A model generated the notes under the pieces. That model made no database searches. It was not told the origin of the DNA and saw only the letters and a program-made list of their open reading frames with translations. From Bacillota bacterium (GTDB lineage: Bacteria; Bacillota; Clostridia; Acetivibrionales; DSM-1351): a stretch of 37,198 nt of DNA. The stretch is from positions 1-37,198 of the forward strand of contig JAEWST010000109.1 in the NCBI GenBank assembly GCA_023398105.1, in the 5' to 3' direction. Shown piece after piece: positions 17,682 to 25,593 of the stretch (positions within the stretch are counted from its first letter, which is position 1; each line of letters starts with the position of its first letter). A program made the position numbers and the translations under genes.

Positions 17682-19028
17682 ATGAATAATAAACCCAAAA
17701 TTGCTATTATAGTTGCAACTGTCTTTTCTATTTTATTTTTATCAGCATGTTCGTCTCCTATTGGTGGTAATAAGACTGGTGAGCCTGCTGATATAAACGC
17801 AACACCATCTGCCCAAACACAGCAGGCAAAAGACACTAGTGCCTCAAATTCAGTAGCTGAACAATCCGTTTCGTCAAAGGTAGATGAAGCAAATAGTACA
17901 TCAGAGGCGGCAAATTCTACTGGTCAAGCGGCAAATACCACAGAAGATGGACAGAAACCTCAGCCAACAAATGGTTTACAGCTATCTCCAAGTATTAAGG
18001 ATATCAAGGTTAAGGCAGTTTATCTAACTGGACCTTCTGGCGGTTCAACTACTAAAGTTGATAAGATCATAGAATTGGCAAAGACAACTGAATTAAATAC
18101 TGTTGTACTTGATGTTAAAGAGGATGGCTCTCTTAATTATCAGACTAATTTGGATATAGTTAAAAAATATGGTGATGAAACTAAGTACTATAATCCTGAA
18201 GAACTTGTAAAGAAATTCCATGATAACGGAATTTATGTCATTGGACGTATTGTTACTTTTAGGGATAGAACATTAGCTAAAAAAAGAGCTGATTTAGGTA
18301 TTAAGACACCAAAAGGAACTCTATGGCTGGAAAATGGAAGAGATCCTTGGACTAATCCATATAGTGAAGAGGTTTGGGATTATAATATAGCTATTGCAAA
18401 AGAGGCAGTTTCAAAGGGCTTTGATGAGATTCAATTTGACTATGTCAGATTTCCTACAGGTAGAAAAAACGATTTTGATTATGGAACAAATATACCTGTT
18501 AAGTCACAGGCTATAAATGGTTTTCTTGCAAAAGCGGAAAAGGAAATTCATCAAGAATTGGGAGTGCCAGTTTCTGCAGATGTTTTTGCAATAATAATTG
18601 AAAGTAAAAGTGATGGAAATAATATCGGGCAGATTATTGAGGAAGTAGGTAAGGATGTGTATTGCATTTGTCCAATGATTTACCCATCACATTATGCAAA
18701 TGCTTCTAAAGGAGTTATGGGCAATGGAGTTGGACAGGTTATCAATGGTATACCCTTTACAAAACCTGATTTAGAGCCATATAAGGTCATGTATAATGCA
18801 TTGATGGCAGGGAAGAAAAAGATAGCAGAAGTTCCAAATTATAAGGCAAAGGTAAGACCATATATTCAAGCTTTTACAGCTAAATATCTTCCAAATGGCT
18901 ATTATCAAACCTATGGGGCAAAGCAGATTCGTGAACAAATTTCCGCAGTTTATGATGCAGGCTATGAAGAATGGATACTTTGGGATGCAGGAAATAAGTA
19001 TCAAGAGTCATATTTTGAGAAGAAATAA
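17682..19028 (+). CDS. Lipoprotein with putative glycoside hydrolase domain (DUF4015)
   Basis: 448 aa. The signal sequence ends in a lipobox LSAC with Cys23 as the lipidated residue, so it should be anchored on the outer face of the membrane. A Ser/Thr/Ala/Gln-rich linker runs to about residue 105. The rest is a barrel of the DUF4015/putative glycosyl hydrolase type: KAVYLTGPSGGS, NTVVLDVKEDGSLNY, GIYVIGRIVTFRD, FDEIQFDYVRFPTG, SADVFA, CPMIYPSHYANA and EWILWDAGNKY are the conserved strands with acidic residues at their ends. Substrate is not known for this family from sequence. ATG at 17682 follows GGATGAGGT. It is monocistronic, with its own promoter and terminator. Confidence 0.85.
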   Translation: MNNKPKIAIIVATVFSILFLSACSSPIGGNKTGEPADINATPSAQTQQAKDTSASNSVAEQSVSSKVDEANSTSEAANSTGQAANTTEDGQKPQPTNGLQLSPSIKDIKVKAVYLTGPSGGSTTKVDKIIELAKTTELNTVVLDVKEDGSLNYQTNLDIVKKYGDETKYYNPEELVKKFHDNGIYVIGRIVTFRDRTLAKKRADLGIKTPKGTLWLENGRDPWTNPYSEEVWDYNIAIAKEAVSKGFDEIQFDYVRFPTGRKNDFDYGTNIPVKSQAINGFLAKAEKEIHQELGVPVSADVFAIIIESKSDGNNIGQIIEEVGKDVYCICPMIYPSHYANASKGVMGNGVGQVINGIPFTKPDLEPYKVMYNALMAGKKKIAEVPNYKAKVRPYIQAFTAKYLPNGYYQTYGAKQIREQISAVYDAGYEEWILWDAGNKYQESYFEKK

Positions 19029-19062
19029 ACTGTTAGAAATATTAAGTTTAAATTTAAATGGG

Positions 19063-19098
19063 GGATAGCATTTACTAAAATGTTATCCTTTTTTTTCG
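19063..19098 (+). terminator. Terminator after the DUF4015 lipoprotein gene
   Basis: GGATAGCATTT (19063-19073), loop ACTA, AAATGTTATCC (19078-19088), then nine to ten T residues. One G-T pair in an 11-bp stem. Confidence 0.9.
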
Positions 19099-19128
19099 AA
19101 AGTAACAATTTTGATGAACAACAAACCC

Positions 19129-19154
19129 TTGATAATTCTACCGCACCAATAGAT
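19129..19154 (+). repeat. Dispersed repeat R1, copy A
   Basis: TTGATAATTCTACCGCACCA plus six more bases are identical to 23845-23870. Looser similarity continues for about 25 bases on the right (GTGTGAAAGTTGATATAGTAAC against GTGCAAAGTTTGAGTAAC). A third, diverged copy lies inverted at 27811-27854. Confidence 0.85.
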
Positions 19155-19185
19155 CATTAAGTGTGAAAGTTGATATAGTAACTAA

Positions 19186-19233
19186 ATAATATATATTGAT
19201 TGGAAACTAAATAAGTGATACAATATATTGTGC
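19186..19233 (+). promoter_or_regulatory. Tandem NrdR boxes upstream of nrdJ
   Basis: Box 2 (19218-19233) is ATACAATATATTGTGC, close to the NrdR consensus acaCwATATaTwGtgt at nearly every position. Box 1 (19186-19201) is ATAATATATATTGATT, matching the central ATATATTG core. The box starts are 32 bases apart, about three helical turns, which is the spacing usual for NrdR pairs. They overlap the -35 and -10 elements respectively, as expected for repression by NrdR when dATP is plentiful. Confidence 0.85.
19196..19224 (+). promoter_or_regulatory. nrdJ promoter
   Basis: TTGATT (19196-19201), 17-bp spacer, TACAAT (19219-19224). Each element lies inside one of the two NrdR boxes, so binding would block RNA polymerase. 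Confidence 0.7.
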
Positions 19234-19406
19234 CGACGAAGTCAAAGAATACTAAATGTTGTTGTTTTTCGTTAAAGAAAACAGGGCTTTTTGTTGTTTT
19301 ATAATGTAAAAAACCATTGAAAATTGTAGTTTAACAATGTGTAAGTTATACATACAATAGATACATTTAAATAAAAACTACTAGTTATTTGAGAGGAGAT
19401 ATGCAA

Positions 19407-21821
19407 ATGAAGCTTTCTGAAAATGCCATTAAAGTATTGGAAAAAAGATATTTATCAAGGGATGAGGATGGCAATTTACTTGAGGACTGTGAGGGTATGT
19501 TCAGACGTGTAGCAAAGGCTGTTGCATTAGCAGATGCAAACTTTACTGACGAAAATGGACTGGCTCAAATTGAACAAGAATTTTTTGATATGATGGCAGA
19601 TCTAGAGTTTCTACCTAATTCACCAACACTTATGAATGCTGGAAGACCTCTTGGGCAATTAAGTGCGTGTTTCGTATTACCTATTGAAGATACTATGGAG
19701 GGGATTTTTGAAGCCATCAAAAATGCTGCTCTAATACATAAAAGTGGAGGCGGTACAGGTTTTAGCTTTTCAAGATTAAGACCAAAGGGTGCAACAGTAA
19801 ATTCCACAGGTGGGGTTGCCAGTGGTCCAATTAGTTTTATGAAGGTTTTTAATGCTGCTACTGAAGCAGTTAAGCAAGGCGGTACCCGTCGTGGTGCTAA
19901 TATGGGTATTCTTAGAATTGACCACCCTGATATACTTGATTTTATATCCTGCAAAAAAGATAATTCAGAGATTACAAATTTCAACTTAAGTGTTGGCATA
20001 ACCGAAGAGTTTATGAAGGCAGTTGAATATAATTTGGATTATGAACTTATGGATCCAAAGACCAAAGAGCCAGTTGGCAAATTAAACGCTAAAAGTGTAT
20101 TTAATACAATAGTTGAAATGGCTTGGAAAAATGGTGAACCTGGAATTATTTTTTTAGATAGATTAAATAAAGATAATGTTGTACCAAAGCTGGGCGAAAT
20201 TGAGAGCACCAATCCATGCGGTGAGCAGCCATTATTGCCCTTTGAGGCATGTAATTTAGGCTCAATTAACTTATATAATATGCTCAGCGAAGATGGAAGT
20301 CAGTTGGATTATGATAAACTGGCAGCCACAGTTAAAAAGGCAGTACATTTCCTTGACAATGTTATTGAAGTCAACAAATATCCATTGCCTGAGATTGATA
20401 AAATGACAAGAGGCACAAGAAAAATTGGCTTGGGAATAATGGGCTGGGCTGATATGCTGTGTTCTATTGGAATTCCATATAATTCACAAAAGGCAATAGA
20501 CTTGGCAGACAAGGTTATGAGCTTTATACAGGAAATTGCACAAAAGGCTTCCCTAGAGTTAGCTGAGCAAAAGGGTGTATTCCCTTATTATGAGGACAGT
20601 ATTTTTGCTGGCAAGGGTTTAAAGCTTAGAAATGCCACTGTTACAACTATTGCTCCAACAGGAACCTTGAGTTTAATTGCTGGAGTTTCAAGCGGTATCG
20701 AACCAATATTTGCTATCTCATATATCAGAAATGTTATGGACAATAACGAATTGATTGAGGTAAATAAAGTTTTCAAGGATGCTGCATTAAAAGAAAATTT
20801 CTATTCTGATGACTTAATGAGAAAAATAGCTAAGGTTGGTACTGTTAAGGGATTGACTGAGGTTCCAGAAAAGGTTCAGAACATATTTGTTACTGCCCAT
20901 GATGTACTACCTGAATGGCATGTCAAAATGCAAGCAGCTTTTCAGAGGCATACTGATAATGCTGTTTCAAAGACTGTTAATTTGGGACATGATGCTACAA
21001 CTGATGATGTTAGAGAAGTATTTGTTCTTGCTTATAAGACCCACTGCAAGGGTGTAACTATTTATAGAGATGGAAGTCGTGATTTTCAGGTGCTGAATAT
21101 TGGCAAGGTTAAGGGCAAGGAGACTGAAGCAAATAAACCGTTGCCAGCAGGTGAGAATGTTTATTGCGATTCATGCAGTGAAAACAATGATGAAATAATT
21201 TTAGGAAAAATCTCGGGAATTGAACCAAGACCAAGACCTGATATTACAACTGGTTTTACTGAAAAGGTTAAAATAGGCTGTGGAAATCTATATATTACAG
21301 TTAACTACGATGATAATGGTATTTGCGAGGTGTTTACTAACACTGGACGTGCAGGAGGTTGTCCTTCACAGTCAGAGGCTACCAGCAGATTAATTTCTGT
21401 GGCACTTCGTTCAGGAATGGATGCCAAATCTATAGTTGAGCAACTAAAGGGAATCAGGTGTCCATCTACAATTCGTCAAAAGGGACTAAAAGTATTGTCT
21501 TGTCCTGATGCAATAGGCAGACTGATTGAGAAGGTTGCTAAAATTCAAAATGGTAAGGATGAAGAAGCACTGACAGAAGAGGTTATTTCAGAGTACAGTC
21601 TGCTACAAAGACCAACGGCAAGAACAGTATCTGATGATGAGGACAAGCTGGAAGGTGAAGAGCAATATTCTGTAAGTACAATGCGAGAAGATGATACAAA
21701 TGTAGACAAGAATATTGCTGGATTAGACGCAGTGGGAACATGCCCTGAATGTGGCAAACCTGTTGAACATGAAGGCGGCTGTATGATATGTAGATATTGT
21801 GGGTTTAGTAAGTGTGGGTAA
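19407..21821 (+). CDS. nrdJ: Class II (adenosylcobalamin-dependent) ribonucleotide reductase
   Basis: 804 aa; reduces ribonucleotides to deoxyribonucleotides using a radical generated from coenzyme B12. The radical cysteine is C271 in NPCGEQPLLP, with E273. The redox pair is C88 (LSACFVLP) and C282 (EACNLGSINL); the 11-residue gap between C271 and C282 is the class II pattern. Other motifs are GTRRGANMG and PTGTLSLIAGVSSGIEP. The C-terminal part has a TSCPD domain with GRAGGCPSQSEATSRL and then a cysteine-rich tail CPECGKPV...CMICRYCGFSKCG that should shuttle electrons or bind zinc. No N-terminal ATP cone is seen. The ATG at 19407 is eight bases after GAGAGGAG; longer frames include the ribosome site. 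NrdR control is indicated by the boxes upstream. Confidence 0.95.
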   Translation: MKLSENAIKVLEKRYLSRDEDGNLLEDCEGMFRRVAKAVALADANFTDENGLAQIEQEFFDMMADLEFLPNSPTLMNAGRPLGQLSACFVLPIEDTMEGIFEAIKNAALIHKSGGGTGFSFSRLRPKGATVNSTGGVASGPISFMKVFNAATEAVKQGGTRRGANMGILRIDHPDILDFISCKKDNSEITNFNLSVGITEEFMKAVEYNLDYELMDPKTKEPVGKLNAKSVFNTIVEMAWKNGEPGIIFLDRLNKDNVVPKLGEIESTNPCGEQPLLPFEACNLGSINLYNMLSEDGSQLDYDKLAATVKKAVHFLDNVIEVNKYPLPEIDKMTRGTRKIGLGIMGWADMLCSIGIPYNSQKAIDLADKVMSFIQEIAQKASLELAEQKGVFPYYEDSIFAGKGLKLRNATVTTIAPTGTLSLIAGVSSGIEPIFAISYIRNVMDNNELIEVNKVFKDAALKENFYSDDLMRKIAKVGTVKGLTEVPEKVQNIFVTAHDVLPEWHVKMQAAFQRHTDNAVSKTVNLGHDATTDDVREVFVLAYKTHCKGVTIYRDGSRDFQVLNIGKVKGKETEANKPLPAGENVYCDSCSENNDEIILGKISGIEPRPRPDITTGFTEKVKIGCGNLYITVNYDDNGICEVFTNTGRAGGCPSQSEATSRLISVALRSGMDAKSIVEQLKGIRCPSTIRQKGLKVLSCPDAIGRLIEKVAKIQNGKDEEALTEEVISEYSLLQRPTARTVSDDEDKLEGEEQYSVSTMREDDTNVDKNIAGLDAVGTCPECGKPVEHEGGCMICRYCGFSKCG

Positions 21822-21890
21822 TTCCTTCTTATATTCAAATTAGTTTGTGCAGGTTGCAAGGAAGTTATGCATAGTTAATAGAAAAAATAT

Positions 21891-21931
21891 AAAATACAGA
21901 AACGCTTGATTGATAGGTGTTTCTGTATTTT
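21891..21931 (+). terminator. Terminator after nrdJ
   Basis: AAAATACAGAAACGC pairs with GTGTTTCTGTATTTT across an 11-base loop, with one G-T pair. The 15-bp stem ends in T residues on either strand, so it may act in both directions. Confidence 0.85.
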
Positions 21932-22094
21932 AGTTGTATTAAATTAATTGAATACCAGCGATTAAGAAAGGATTGTCACTAATACCTTTAGGTAATAAAC
22001 AATTTGAGTTCTGTGAAGTATATTGATATATTCTTGACTGCATTAAATGCATATGTTATATCTAAATGGTAATAAATTTAAAATAGGAGGGATT

Positions 22095-22139
22095 ATGAAA
22101 AGAAGTTTATTGTTTTTATTGATAATTGTAATTAAATAG
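22095..22139 (+). pseudogene. Truncated secretory gene start (14 codons)
   Basis: A strong AGGAGGG ribosome site and ATG give MKRSLLFLLIIVIK and then a stop. This has the look of the first half of a signal peptide. A plausible promoter, TTGACT-17-TATATC, lies at 22034-22062. The reading frame breaks off 43 bases before the hairpin repeat at 22182. I read it as the head of a decayed exported protein gene. A real micropeptide cannot be excluded. Confidence 0.4.
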
Positions 22140-22181
22140 TTACTAAGATAGAATAGTTATATGAAATTATTAAGATGCATT

Positions 22182-22226
22182 ATAACGAGGCAAGGAAATG
22201 TCCCCCACTTCTATAAGTGGCGGGTA
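22182..22226 (+). repeat. Hairpin repeat H, copy 1 (mobile-element end?)
   Basis: ATAACGAGGCAA, a short variable stretch, then CCCCCACTTCTATAAGTGGC and GGGTA. It matches 37073-37118 at almost every position. The CCCCCACTT/AAGTGGCGGG hairpin is of the kind found at the ends of IS200/IS605-type elements. It lies between two gene fragments, consistent with insertion and decay. Confidence 0.6.
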
Positions 22227-22230
22227 AAGA

Positions 22231-22411
22231 ATGGATAAAAGATTTAAGTTTGGTATTGTAGTCGGTGATTCTGAAGAAGAGTTTTTCTATAATGATTCAT
22301 GGTAATCCACAATATAAATCAAAGGATGGGTGTTGGAGATATACTTACGAAGGGGCGGACGATTTTACTGTTCCCTCTGTAACAGTATCTAATGAAAGTG
22401 TTTATGGTTAA
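22231..22411 (+). pseudogene. Frameshifted gene fragment
   Basis: A 24-codon frame from ATG 22231 (MDKRFKFGIVVGDSEEEFFY...) stops at 22305. A second frame, shifted by one base, runs to the stop at 22411 and encodes KDGCWRYTYEGADDFTVPSV and VSNESVYG. Both have protein-like composition, and the second contains a beta-sandwich-like pattern. Together they look like the tail of a gene broken by a frameshift near 22295. The family is not recognised. It ends 18 bases before the plsC start codon. Confidence 0.35.
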
Positions 22412-22429
22412 TATTTTAAGGAGCATAAT

Positions 22430-23017
22430 ATGTTTTTTATAATTTCAAGAATTATATACAGATTTTTGGCTCGAATAGTTTATAAAATAGAAATAGAAGG
22501 CATTGAAAATGTCCCGAAAACGGGTAAACTGATAATGTGCTCAAACCATAAAACTAATATGGATCCGCTTTTTCTCATGGCTTTTTTTCCACGTCAACCA
22601 TTATTTATGGGTAAAGCTGAAGCCTTTAAAAATCCTGTCATAGGATATTTGCTAAGGTGTTTGGGAGCATTTCCTGTTTCGAGAGGCACAGGAGATCGAA
22701 ATGCCATAGAAACTGCACTGGAAATACTCGGGGAGGAAAAAGTTCTGGCTATGTTTCCCGAGGGAACGAGAGTAAAAAATGGTGAGAGAGTAGCCGCTAA
22801 AAAGGGAGTTGGTATAATGGCTACTACCGCAGATGCACCTGTTATACCTGTTTATTTATCAAGTGACTTTAAGCTATTTTCAAAGGTTAAATTAAAAATT
22901 GGAAAACCTATCTATATAAGCAAAGCAGATTATGATTCACTTGATAGAGATGAATATTATAAAATAAGTAATGAAATTCTTGATAAAATATATATGCTGA
23001 ATAAGCAGTCAGTTTAA
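22430..23017 (+). CDS. plsC: 1-acyl-sn-glycerol-3-phosphate acyltransferase (PlsC family)
   Basis: 195 aa membrane-associated acyltransferase that makes phosphatidic acid from lysophosphatidic acid. Motif I is NHKTNMD (HX4D, near residues 39-45), motif II is around GKAEAFKNPVIGYLL with G-AFPVSRG, motif III is MFPEGTR (near 110), and motif IV is the hydrophobic VIPVYL. One N-terminal hydrophobic segment follows MFFIISRIIYRFLARIVYKI. Length is typical for clostridial PlsC. ATG follows AAGGAG. It stands alone, with decayed sequence on either side, so context adds nothing about its role. Acyl specificity cannot be read from sequence. Confidence 0.93.
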   Translation: MFFIISRIIYRFLARIVYKIEIEGIENVPKTGKLIMCSNHKTNMDPLFLMAFFPRQPLFMGKAEAFKNPVIGYLLRCLGAFPVSRGTGDRNAIETALEILGEEKVLAMFPEGTRVKNGERVAAKKGVGIMATTADAPVIPVYLSSDFKLFSKVKLKIGKPIYISKADYDSLDRDEYYKISNEILDKIYMLNKQSV

Positions 23018-23479
23018 TTCTTTATAGTTGATAACTCACTCGTTGAAAAATGCAAGTGTAGCAGAGATAGCGGATTCTTAAAATTCCGCAAGAAAGTATT
23101 GATTCAAGAGTTTATTTCATTTATAAAGGCAAACGATATTCGCTTTATAAATAAGTAATAGCTTTTGTCAATTATTTTTAGTCGACAACTTCAATATTTA
23201 TGCAATGATTGTATGGATATTGTAAAAAGCATAACAAAAATATCCACATTAATTCCGTCGGGTTTCGGTATGAGATGGATAAATGAGGAAACGCCTAGCA
23301 CTAAGAGTATGTTGAAAATATTAACAAGAATATTATGTAATATATTATATCTAAATTCCACGCATATTATAAATTAGCTTTACTGGAAACTATTTTACGA
23401 AGAATATAGCCTTTTATTTGAACATTTTATCATTCGCATTGCCACATTTCAATATTTTTCGATAAATGATTATATCCCC

Positions 23480-23592
23480 AAAGTCAATTACTATCGACTA
23501 AAGCTGCTAGAAGTCATAAAACAAATTTGCATTATTCGCCTAAAAAACGATATCTTATCAAGCGAATCCGTGAACTGTAATTGACTTTAGTC
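23480..23592. repeat. Nested inverted-repeat unit (MITE-like or structured RNA)
   Basis: AAAGTCAATTAC (23480-23491) is exactly complementary to GTAATTGACTTT (23577-23588). Inside lie ATTCGC (near 23533) and GCGAAT (near 23561), again complementary. GACTAAAG (23495-23502) can also pair with CTTTAGTC (23585-23592). The unit is about 110 bases and non-coding. It could be a miniature inverted-repeat element or a folded RNA. Confidence 0.5.
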
Positions 23593-23844
23593 ACGATGCC
23601 CTAGTAAGTTACTGTCAAAATCCCACTCAACTTTATACTTAAATGGTGGGGGTGGAATTTGACAAATTAATACTTATGTATAATAAAATACATAAAAGCC
23701 CCAACAATTTTAGTATAATAGAATTGTCCAGAAACTACTATTATCAATAAATTGAGGCACTTTTATGAATTTTATTATATCAAACTCAAACTTCGCAGTT
23801 GAATATACTGCTTAAAAACTAGTAAAATTAGTGTGGTAAAACCA

Positions 23845-23870
23845 TTGATAATTCTACCGCACCAATAGAT
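23845..23870 (+). repeat. Dispersed repeat R1, copy B
   Basis: Identical over 26 bases to copy A at 19129-19154. It is preceded by AACCA as in the inverted third copy, and followed by AAAGTTTGAGTAACA, which resembles the unit repeated in the pilD-pilM spacer. Confidence 0.85.
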
Positions 23871-23998
23871 TTTTATGTGCAAAGTTTGAGTAACAAATAC
23901 TACAAGTGCTGAACATGTTATTTCTTTATAAATTAATGCTTTTACTGATTTTTCAATATATAAGCTTTGGTGTTGTTACGGATTCCAGAGATAAGTAA

Positions 23999-25579
23999 TC
24001 ACTCATCATATAGTCCAAACAATTTCAATAGCTTTTGCCAGAAGCTCAGCTTTACGGGTTTGGCTTCTGCTGACTTAGAAATCTCAGGTATAGATATTGA
24101 ATCTGTTTTCAGAACAAACTGGACTGCCGAAACATTGGTGTTTTTATCTGACACAAAGGATACTACCTTATCACCGTTACCTGAAATGCCGCCAATTAAT
24201 TCGTCGATTTTATTGTCTATTTCTGAACCCATGCCTGATGTACCAGCTTTTAGCTTTTTTGTTCCAGCTTTATATGAAGAAAGTCCATCTCGTATTTGCT
24301 TAATGGCTGCATTCAGCTCTGCTACAGCTGTATAGAGTTCATTTGCAGAGGTTGCTATTAGGGAAGAGGAACCTTTAAATTCAGCTGTACCCTTTGCTAA
24401 ATCCGATGCACCAGCACCAAGCTGTGCTACACCGTACAGATAACCCTTTAAGCCTTGGGTAAACTGTACTGTGCCGTCAAGCTGCTTTTTAACAGCTTCA
24501 AGGTTGGGAATGGAGGATAATACTGTGCTGTAGTTTTCAGGTGTTAGAGTGGGAAGTCCCAGCTGCATTCCACTAAGTTGTGCATTTACCGAGTCAAAGG
24601 TTGCCTTTTGTATTGCAAGAGCACCATTAAGTAACAAGTCATTCTGCTTTGTTATTTCATTAAAACCGTCTTTCAGTGCTACTGCTCCTGTATTCAGCTT
24701 ATCAGCTCCGCTTGAAAGTTGCCCAAGTCCGCCTGTAAAAGCTTTCATCCCATCAGTGTACTTTTGCATTCCGCTAGACAATTGATTCAGTCCGCTCAGT
24801 AATTCGGCAGCACCGCTATCAAGACCTTTAATGGCATCTGCTAGCTCTGAAATCTGACCTGTAAACTCTGAACTGTCAAAGGTCATGCCCAGAGTCATTT
24901 TAATTCCATTAACTGAGATGGCATCCATTTCAAAATCCTTAACAGCTGCTGTTACCTTAATATCAATATCGTTACCTGGTAAAACCGTATAAGTAAGTTG
25001 CTTTTTGCCTGCCGCCTCAGCAAAGGTGGCATTTTCTGCCTGAATATTGGAGCATAGCTTATTGTCAAGCAAAAGGGCAATTTGAAGTGCATAGTTATTA
25101 AAGAAGGTACTATTTATTTTAGTATTTGGTTTTACCGACATTGTAATTGTTAATTTACCACTTTTTCCAGCAAGTGAAGTGCCTGATATTTCATTTCCGT
25201 CTAAAAAATATTTTACTGAAATATTCCATGGCAGTTCTTTATTATCCAGAGTTCCTTGATAGTAGAATTTTTCAGCTGTGGTATTCACAGTTATTTGACT
25301 GTCCTTCTGATTTATTTTTTCAGAGGAAGTCAAATTGCGAATATCAGAATAATTGCCATAATCAGTTATAGCACCGCCGTTAAATATATTGACAACATAG
25401 AGGTCTTTAATGCTTCCGTCTAGGTCAAGGATGCCATAGACTACTTCTTCCTTTTGTGAAGGAGTATCTATTGCTGCTGCTGGTATAACTGACACAAAGA
25501 GTAAGGCAAAGGCTAATGCAAAGGACAATACCTTTTTAATTATTGGTTGTATTGCAAGTTTATTTTTCAAGTTAATCAC
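23999..25579 (-). CDS. Secreted coiled-coil partner of the MMPL transporter (YhgE-like periplasmic part)
   Basis: 526 aa. A signal peptide (about 1-37, ending AAAID) is followed by a beta-rich region to about 225 and then a long helical region (about 240-440) of regularly spaced Leu-x2-Gly repeats such as LDSGAAELLSGLNQLSSGMQ, typical of the extracellular helices of YhgE/Pip proteins and of MMPL partners. Unlike full YhgE proteins, it has no C-terminal membrane block; it ends in a basic amphipathic stretch FWQKLLKLFGLYDE. Start: GTG at 25579 very close to AGGAG, or TTG at 25570 with better spacing. It is 14 bases downstream of the MMPL gene, so the two are cotranscribed and probably work together in export. 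Cargo unknown. Confidence 0.8.
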   Translation of the reverse strand: MINLKNKLAIQPIIKKVLSFALAFALLFVSVIPAAAIDTPSQKEEVVYGILDLDGSIKDLYVVNIFNGGAITDYGNYSDIRNLTSSEKINQKDSQITVNTTAEKFYYQGTLDNKELPWNISVKYFLDGNEISGTSLAGKSGKLTITMSVKPNTKINSTFFNNYALQIALLLDNKLCSNIQAENATFAEAAGKKQLTYTVLPGNDIDIKVTAAVKDFEMDAISVNGIKMTLGMTFDSSEFTGQISELADAIKGLDSGAAELLSGLNQLSSGMQKYTDGMKAFTGGLGQLSSGADKLNTGAVALKDGFNEITKQNDLLLNGALAIQKATFDSVNAQLSGMQLGLPTLTPENYSTVLSSIPNLEAVKKQLDGTVQFTQGLKGYLYGVAQLGAGASDLAKGTAEFKGSSSLIATSANELYTAVAELNAAIKQIRDGLSSYKAGTKKLKAGTSGMGSEIDNKIDELIGGISGNGDKVVSFVSDKNTNVSAVQFVLKTDSISIPEISKSAEAKPVKLSFWQKLLKLFGLYDE

Positions 25580-25593
25580 ACTCCTAAAATTGT

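Larger units (their letters stand above)
19029..19406. other. Spacer before nrdJ
   Basis: Contains in order: the terminator of the lipoprotein gene (19063-19098), one copy of a dispersed repeat (19129-19154), the nrdJ promoter with two NrdR boxes (19186-19233), and a leader of about 175 nt. No B12-box or cobalamin riboswitch was found in the leader. Confidence 0.75.
23018..23998. other. About 1 kb non-coding region with repeats and element remnants
   Basis: No convincing gene. It contains a GCGGA/TCCGC stem near 23084, a nested inverted-repeat unit (23480-23592), an imperfect GTCAAA...TTTGAC hairpin (23614-23663), and a 16-codon frame at 23765-23815 (MNFIISNSNFAVEYTA) behind GAGG that may be the head of a lost transposase. 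Dispersed repeat R1 copy B follows (23845-23870). The pattern is that of an accumulation site for small elements between plsC and the MMPL operon. Confidence 0.55.

Noticed and set aside
19234..19406. Cobalamin riboswitch in the nrdJ leader
   Set aside because: No B12 box or matching helices. Class II reductases need B12, so repression by B12 would not be expected either.
19565..19999. 144-codon frame on the minus strand inside nrdJ
   Set aside because: Lies wholly within a clear conserved gene and has no ribosome site or recognisable family.
23165..23377. 70-codon plus-strand frame (TTG start) after plsC
   Set aside because: No ribosome site, no recognisable family, and it sits in decayed repeat-rich sequence. 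A transposase fragment is possible but unsupported.
23967..24335. 122-codon plus-strand frame overlapping the YhgE-like gene
   Set aside because: Almost fully antisense to a well-formed gene with a signal peptide and an operon partner.
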